Translations under genes and position numbers: made by a program | Shown here: positions 52,501-60,643 of the stretch, in pieces | Layout of the letters: the number at the start of each line of letters is the position of its first letter | Numbering within the stretch: position 1 is the first letter of the stretch | Assembly (NCBI GenBank): GCA_021442155.1 | Contig: CM038218.1 | Span: forward strand, 60,726,268 to 60,790,267 | DNA from: Cymbidium sinense | Taxonomy: Eukaryota > Streptophyta > Magnoliopsida > Asparagales > Orchidaceae | DNA length: 64,000 nucleotides | Direction of reading: 5' to 3' | Notes under the pieces: model-generated | Database searches by the model: none | Seen by the model: the letters and a program-made list of their open reading frames with translations, nothing else | What the model was told of the DNA's origin: nothing

Positions 52501-55500
52501 ATGCTAGGATTAGATCTTGAATTCAATCTGTGTAGGGCTCTTACCTATAAATTCAAGTGGCTTTACTCTATCTTGTTTTATATTTGTTAGTTTTTTCTTT
52601 TATTTAGTTCTTGCATTCAATTGTGTTTTTCGTTGATATTCCATCATGTCAGGTAGGTAAATTCACCAAGAAATTAATTGACTTATATAGTTCCTTGCTA
52701 ATTCTTGTTGCTCTTTTGGCAAGATCTCAATGTGGACTTTAGCTTAGGTTTATCTCACATACTATACAATCCATGGCCCTATCATCGATGTTGTTGGTAA
52801 ATTTTCTAAAAGTCTACTTTTTATGTTATGCTCTAAAAAAATGGGTATTAGCACATCATAAAAAGATTGCCACCTGTTATGATCTCTCCCTTTAACTACC
52901 ATTTTTGATAAATATTTATTTCATTCGTAATATCTTTAAAGCACTTTAGAGGTTATTCAACGCTCAACTAGATATTCCATTACTTTTTCATCTTTAAACT
53001 AATGGTCAAGCAAATGTGGTTAATTGAACTATAGAAAATTTATTCTTTAGTGGGAAAAGTATTGCTAATTTGGATTTATACCTATTTGCTTGCTATTAAG
53101 TTTTGTTTATTAAAATGCAACTAACCAATAATGGGGAAAATATCTTTTGAAATTTCTCATGGTTTAAATCCTAATGAGCCATTAGATCTTATTAACCCTA
53201 TTTTTTTTGGATGTACTCTATAATTTAAATTAATTTAAACTCACCTCTCTTGTCTTCTTTGGGTGTCATTGGGCATTTGTTTTGCTCTTTGGATTTACCG
53301 CTTTCACTCACTATTAGCGAGCGTTGTTGTTGTTGGGTGCTTGCTCTTTATGTTGAGTGATTGCATCTCATTGGTGTACGTGTTATGCTCGATGAGTGTC
53401 CTCACTATTCTCAATTCGCAATGTCGACTTGTGTTCTCCTTGTTGCTTGTCATTGTTTCTCTTGCATGGCTTGCTTGTGCTCGAGTGCCCTCAGCTTCAT
53501 CTGTGCATCCAAATGTCCCTGTGGGCAGCTATTCGCACCTACACTGTGAGGTGTCGTGCTCGTTAGTGTTGTTACTATTCCATCTCTGATCTTGATGTCC
53601 ACTATGACACCCTTACTTCAATTTGGTTCAGCCCTAATAAATTTTGTTTATTTCTTAGGCCAAGCATTATGCATCTTTGGTTTCTCTAATCTTAAGGATC
53701 TCTTGTTGGCTCCCATTCCATTCCATACATTTCACTTTCTAATTTGGTTCGAGTGGGGATGCTTCTCCCATTTCTACTTTTGTGATAGGTTTGCTCCCTC
53801 CCTTTGAGGTTTCATCATTATCTTTTGTTCCCTATTCTTTTGTTGAGGCTATTAGTGGCGGGGGATAATCGTTTTCCTAACATTCTCATATCTTCTTTTT
53901 AAAAGATGTTGTCATCCTTCGAAGGTAAACATGTGTTTTTTTATGAGGAGATCTGAGCTAATTGGATTTGATTTTCTTGTTTTCCCTAATTGGAAAGTTT
54001 TCTTGGGGCCTTTGAAGCCTTTGATGTATGGAGATTATTAATAGATTCATGGTTGATCTACATTTGATTGTGGGTTATAGTGCGGGACTTATTAATTCTT
54101 GTCGTGTTCTACTCAAAGCTCTCTCAAGATTCTAATTATTCGACACTTTTCTCTTGGTGAACATATTATATGAATGTGTTTCTAATGCGTATATTTTAAT
54201 GGAACCCATTTGAATGCATTTAGGAACCTCTTGTCACTCCAATTTGAGTTATTTTCCCTCATCTATGAATTCATATTGTTTAATCAATCCATTTTGTACT
54301 TGGTTCAATTTTTGGCAAATGTTGCTATTGCTTGGCTTTCTAGGCCATCAACAGCTAAGATTTGGATTGAATCGGATGTTTCTTCTCATCTTGAGAAAGA
54401 AATTTAGATTGGCTCTTTATCGAATAGCTACTCTTAAAATGTTTTGTTTGAAGATGTTTCATATGTTGCTTTTCTTGTAAAATATTCTGTTATAACTTAC
54501 AATATTTCAAATCACACAGAGATCAAAGAAAACCTGACAATTGTGGTAGTGAGGATAGGACAATTCTCTGTTTTTTTTTTTTGAGAGACATGGTTGTCCC
54601 CAAAAGTTGAAATCAACATTGTATTCTTTCTAAGCATAAGTTCCTTTTCAAGTTTTTAGCCTAGTCTTTACACCCACGCATGTGCTTAGTAATCCTATCC
54701 ATATTGAGATTGTTGCTTTTGATGTTTTTGATGCGAACGAGTTGGGTGATATTGACTTTTTTAATGTTTCGTCCATTAATAGCATTTCAAGCAAGAGAAG
54801 TTATAAATTCTGTGTGCATTCTCTAATATATATTATGTTTGAAATTAGAATCTTTTAATGTCACCTTAGGCTCTCTTTTGGCCTTATTGATGCATATTAA
54901 TTTTAGTTATTATTCCCCCAGTAATACTTGCTTTTTTCAATAAATAATAATATATCTTTTTTCCTTAAGGAAAAAAATCTTATTTGTATACATGCATTTG
55001 ATCATCCTTCTACAATAGCCTATGATACTACAATAGTTGACACATATTTTATAAAAACTATAGCAGGAGTCTTGATGAAGTGAGAGGCCTGAAGGATTCC
55101 TAGAGAGGTTATCACCTTGTGCAAACAATAGATTTATTTTTTTGGTTAATTTTTTCTCTTTATTCTTCTTGCCTTTTCTATGATTCATTATTGTTGAAAG
55201 CATGATTTTACGTATTGATGGTTTTGGTTCAATATTAGTGATTTTTTATGACTTTTCTTTTAGTAATTTTAGATTAATTTCAATTGAAATTGATTTGAAC
55301 AATTAACAATTTTAGCTTTGGCTGTTTTTTGAGTTTTTTGTTGATACTCGATGATTTTGGTGAAGTTTTGAGCAAAACTCTTTAGTTTCACCTAAAACAT
55401 AGATTTTGAATTGAATTTTACTAAGAAGATTTTTTTTTAAAATAAGTATTAAATAAATATTAATTATAATTTTAAGTATATATAAAAAAAAATTCAGTTT

Positions 55501-58500
55501 AGCTATAGTTACCTCATGTCGGCGATTGGTACGATCGAGGTGGCTTAAAAAGCGGTCGATCAATTATTGAGCGGCCAGGCTACCAAAGTCGATCGGCCGA
55601 TTATCGGCGATTCTACGGCTAAAACCGGTCGGTCGTCGATTGGCTTTGGCTTAACCCCTTAATAAGGGGGCGACTTTCCTGTTGTCATTTTTTTTTTTTG
55701 AAAAAGAAGAAGTGTTTGTTACAAAAGCTGTATTTATCTGCAGTTTGTAACTATAAATTCAATCGGATATCAATAATAACAATAGTACTAACATCAAATT
55801 AAAACTACTTTATATGAATTAGTTGTACAACTATACAAATTGCACAAAAGAGTTTTCATTCATATTTTAAGTAAACTCAGTTACAAATACATAAAATACA
55901 GAACTATACAAAATACACAAATACACACAATACACATACATCTCTGTATACTATCGTTTACAGCGACGTCTATATGCAATCGCAACACTACTTGGAGTGT
56001 AGTGCGTAGGTGGGCACGATGATCACGTACGATGGGGACATCATGTGGTCTCAACTTCTGACTGAACCGGTTACTGAGTCTCAAGACACTCGGTGAAAGT
56101 GCAATGTCCATATGGTGTTGGCGAGCTCTCCGATAAGTGGGCGACGCGGATTAGCATAAGTAGATGGGCACCCATGTATCGTGTAGTTAGAGTGTACTCA
56201 TGTGACATACGCTATGGCGTCTTTGGAGCTGTAGTCACTAATGTGTGTGCGTAATCTCAAATCATGGTATATCTTCTCATACCTATTTATAACCAACTGA
56301 AAGTCCGAGTCACCTGAACGTCCAAAGAAAGGCTGGAAAATATTCTCCGTCGCTAAGATATGCTTCGCCTATATTAAACAAGTGTAAAATGTTACTATGA
56401 AAAATTGTAGACAGAGGTACCTAAGAAAATTTATAGATTGTAATATTATCTTACTCATCGGGTGCTGGAATAGTATGTCATCGAATCAATAGGCGCTTAA
56501 GCAAACGAAACCCATGACACGACTATAATATGCGAAGGGTTTGTTGTACATCATCATCAGTGTCATCTATAACGACAATGTGATCTCTCTGAGCCTCCCA
56601 AGTAGCTATGTGTTGTTGATGGTATTGAACCCAATTGGTATCAGCTTTCCCTCCATCAACTCTTTTGAAGCTGGGATCCATCGGAGCGACATCAATTTGT
56701 GGTAAATGTCCAAACTGACGAAGAACTCTGTCAGGAAGGTGTTACTCCACCCTCTTCCAGTTGATAAGGGGAACATGTGCTAGCCATGTAGTCGCCCGAC
56801 AAATATCGATAGCGAGCGGTCTATCGTATGACTCCTAGTAACTTTGAGTAGTTACTGATCGCGGAAATTCGATAAAATAGGTTTTAACATTTAAGCACGG
56901 TCGGTAGTAGTCCATCGCTCATCCCGAAAAATCACTTATTTCTAAAGGGCACATTACCATTCGTTCCACTGTTTAAACCGGTTTTTCATACAATCGGTTA
57001 TTTGTAACTCGATATTAAAACAATTGAAAATCGGTTTAGTTTCACGACCCAATGCTGCCATCAAGATCCTTAGGGTAGGGGACATGTAATGTTGGTCTCC
57101 CAACATGAAGTCACTCCCAAGACCAGATCTGGAGTAGCTGAAGATAAACAGCCATGTTGGCCCTCCTTGGTCTGGTTGACTCATGCAGCTCCCTGTATAG
57201 GTGTGTCAACACTGCTCCGCCTACTAAGAATGTGGTAAACATATCTAGATCTTCTAATAAAAGGAGGTACTATAAGTGCACCTCTGAATCTAAAGTATCT
57301 GACAATAAGAAACTCCCCAAAAAGAATAGCTTATGCTCGTAAATGTCTGCTGAACTTAGGGGTGTGCGTTTGGTTGATTTGGATGGATTGGATGATAAAA
57401 TTTTAAAATCGATTGGTTTTGGATTCCCAAAATATTAAACCAAACTGATTAAATAAAATGCAAAATCAAACAAGCTGAATAATAATTTGGTTTGGTTATT
57501 TTGGTTTGGCTTTGGATAAACCGAAGTTGGCTACATTTAAAAATTATTTACATAATTTTTTATTGTATAATCAAAATACAATTAACTACTTCATGCGCTA
57601 AAAAAATATTAAAACTAATTTTTACTTGAACGATGTTTTGAACTTAAAATTTGATGGAACCATATTACCATATTATGAGACCAAAATATTTTGGAAAATT
57701 AGATAATGGTCCTACAAAAAAGCACCTACTAAGTATTTAAAAATAAATAAAAATAAGTGTATAAGCCTATTATATATAAATTAATAATATCATATTACAT
57801 ATAATTACTTTGGTTTATTCGGTTCCATCCAAAATTTTATTTAACAAACCGATCAAAAAATCAAAAACCAAAGTTTTCATTAATTAAAACCAAAATCCAA
57901 ATTACTAAGTTCAAAACTAAACCGAATTACTCAAAAACTTTGGTTCGGTTTGGTTTTTTGGTTAAAACCAAATAATGCACACCCCATGAACTCATAAGCT
58001 GTGAGTGCAGTAGGACTCCTAAAATAATGGTAGCCACTAGCGGCATACAGTCTGCGTGTCCATGTCTCATGGAATGTAGAATGAATTTGTTGGTCAATGG
58101 GTCATGATATAGTACTCATGGGGTGCCACCCGGTAACTCATTGCGGTCAGACCAACTCGCCGCTTCCCTCTCCAATAAAGGTCGATGATTGGTGGTCCAT
58201 CAGCGCCTTCAAGATCATCTAGCGTCAATGTTTGGTCATCTACCGCTTCTGTGAAGTGAAAAGTGTTGTGCGAGGAGACGCCTCAGTATCTTGTTAATAG
58301 GTGATGGTCAAGTTGAATGTATCGCATCGACTAATCTGACCCGGTGCGGAGGATGTGAACCCGCAGCGGTAATGGGCTACTCCGCCGGCAGTAGATGTGA
58401 AGCTGCCTCTTGACATTGATTTCTTTTACAAAACCTATTTTGGAGGCGACATCTACTTATCGAGGAGTGGGCGTTACCGCGTTCACATCGCCGCCTCCGC

Positions 58501-60597
58501 CGCTGCTATATTGCGTTAGTCGGTCGATACATTCGACGACCATCACCTGTTGACGTAGTGGCGTTGATCACCAACACTTATCACTGCGTGGCGGATAAAC
58601 TGCATTGCGGGGCGATGATCTTGAGCTTCGCGCATGGATCGATCATTAAACTTACGGTTGGAGAGAAAGTGGTGGCTGACGGCTATGCGATGAATGATGC
58701 ACCCCATTCACGTATATCATGACTCCCTCCAATTCTCATTCCGGATAGACACACCTTGCACTGCCACTTTCTACACTAGACATTTTTCAGGGAGTCCTAT
58801 ACAGATCTCACAGATATGGAGTTTAGTAGACATTTACGAGCATATGTGTTATTCATTTTGGGGAGTTTCTTACTGCCAGATATTTCAGGTTTAGAGATGC
58901 ACTTACAATACCTCCCTTTATTAGAAGATCTAGATACATTTATCATTCTTAGTAAAACGGTGTTGACACACTATCTGAGTGTATGACAAACCAGGAGGCC
59001 AACATGGCTGGTTGTCTTCAGCTGCTATAGATCTGGTCTTGGGAGCGACTTCATGTTGAGAGACCAATATTATATGTCCCCTACCCTAAGGATCTTGATG
59101 GTATGAGTATTGATTTCAGGTCAGGAAACTAAACTGATATTTAATTGTTTTAATATACTGAGTTGCAAATAATTGATTTGTACATGAAAATTAGTTTAAT
59201 CAAGTGGAACGAACGGTATGTGCGACAGATGCCCTTTGAAAATATCAGGATTTTTTGGGATGAGCTTGATGGATTACTACTGAGCCAGGTACCAGTCTTA
59301 AATGTTAAAACCTATTTTATCTGAATTTTATCAGATCTTGAGTAACAAACTCATACATGCGTTCAGAGTGTCGATATTACATCGAGCTCGCTATCTATAT
59401 TTGTCTTCTTTGGGGAGGCTATATGCTAGCGTGTGTTATCGGTGGAAGGGTGGAGTGACACCTTCCCACGGCGAGTTGTTCGTCTTTGGACACTTACCAC
59501 GCATATATGATGGATCCTTCAAAGAGTTGATTGGGAAAGTTGATCTATTGATATTACACATCACGCTTTGGAGGCTCGAGATCGTGCGTTATAGATGACC
59601 GATGATGATGTACAACAAGCCCTTGGCCAGTACATGTATAATTCGTGCAAAATTGCTGCGTATATTGATCCAATCTTATTAGGAAAATTTTCAGCAAATA
59701 TTACATGAAATAATATGCAATACAAATGGTATATTCAAATTTTCAAAGAATAAAATTATTTTATGGCGAAGATTCTTTGTTGAGATGTACAACATGCTTT
59801 GAGCGTAAAACGGTATGAAATACATTTACTAACTACCTTCACCAGCACGTAGTGCGGGCCCATCTACTACCGGGGCCTTCCACTTAGGAGAGTTCTCGGT
59901 CTACCATATGGGCGTTGCCTTCAGATTGGTGTCTTTAGGAGACTTCCGGCCATTGGGTTACGATATTGTAGGCGGATCGGGACCACATGATGTCTCCATC
60001 GTGTGATCATTTCGCCACTACGCTACACTCAAGTAGTGTTGCGATAGGCGATAAAATCGTTGGCGATAGTATCTGAGTATGTATGTGTATTGCTTCAAAT
60101 ATGAATGGATACTCTTTTGTGTATTTTGTATAGTTTGTATTTTGTGTATTTATAGTTGGGTTTATTTAAAATATGAATGGAAACTCTTTTGTGTAATTTG
60201 TATAGTTGTACAACTAATTCATATAAAGTAGTTTTAATTTGATACTAATCTTCTTATTATTGATATCCGATTGAATTTATATTTGCTGAGAAATACGACT
60301 TTTGTAACAAACACTTCTTCTTTTCCAAAAAAAAAAATTAGAAGAAAGTATTATTATTAGCGGCGGCCATGGCTAAGCTCGATAATTGATCGGTAGCTTT
60401 ACCATGAGGTGGTTGTGATCCATTTATGGGCGTACTAAACGAAATTTTATATATATATACTTAAAATTATAATTAATATTTATTTAATACTTATTTTTAA
60501 AAAATATTCTTTTACTAAGGGGTTGTTTGGGATTAATTTTGTTTCCTGTTTTTTATTTTTATTTTTATGCTATTTTTAAAAACATATTTGTTTAAAG

Positions 60598-60643
<46 letters not shown>

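Larger units (their letters stand above)
55425..60509. mobile_element. Near-palindromic MULE carrying plant-mobile-domain (PMD) sequence in both arms
   Basis: Left end GAAGATTTTTTTTTAAAATA and right end, reverse-complemented, GAATATTTTTTAAAAATA. The 9-bp duplication TTTTACTAA flanks the element, as expected for MULEs. The inverted repeat does not stop at the termini. The left arm (55,425 to about 58,130) and right arm (about 58,690-60,509) match over roughly 1.8-2 kb, including the subterminal 'aagtattaaataaatattaa', the 'tttatatgaattagttgtac' region and PMD coding sequence. A ~0.55-kb unique spacer lies between. A hAT MITE interrupts the left arm. No transposase gene was seen, so it is non-autonomous. 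It sits in intron 10 of the CCA gene. Confidence 0.85.

Noticed and set aside
53263..53807. Three overlapping frames considered as a membrane protein gene
   Set aside because: No start context, splice sites or motif. They follow a decayed Ty3 integrase and have the composition of old retrotransposon sequence.
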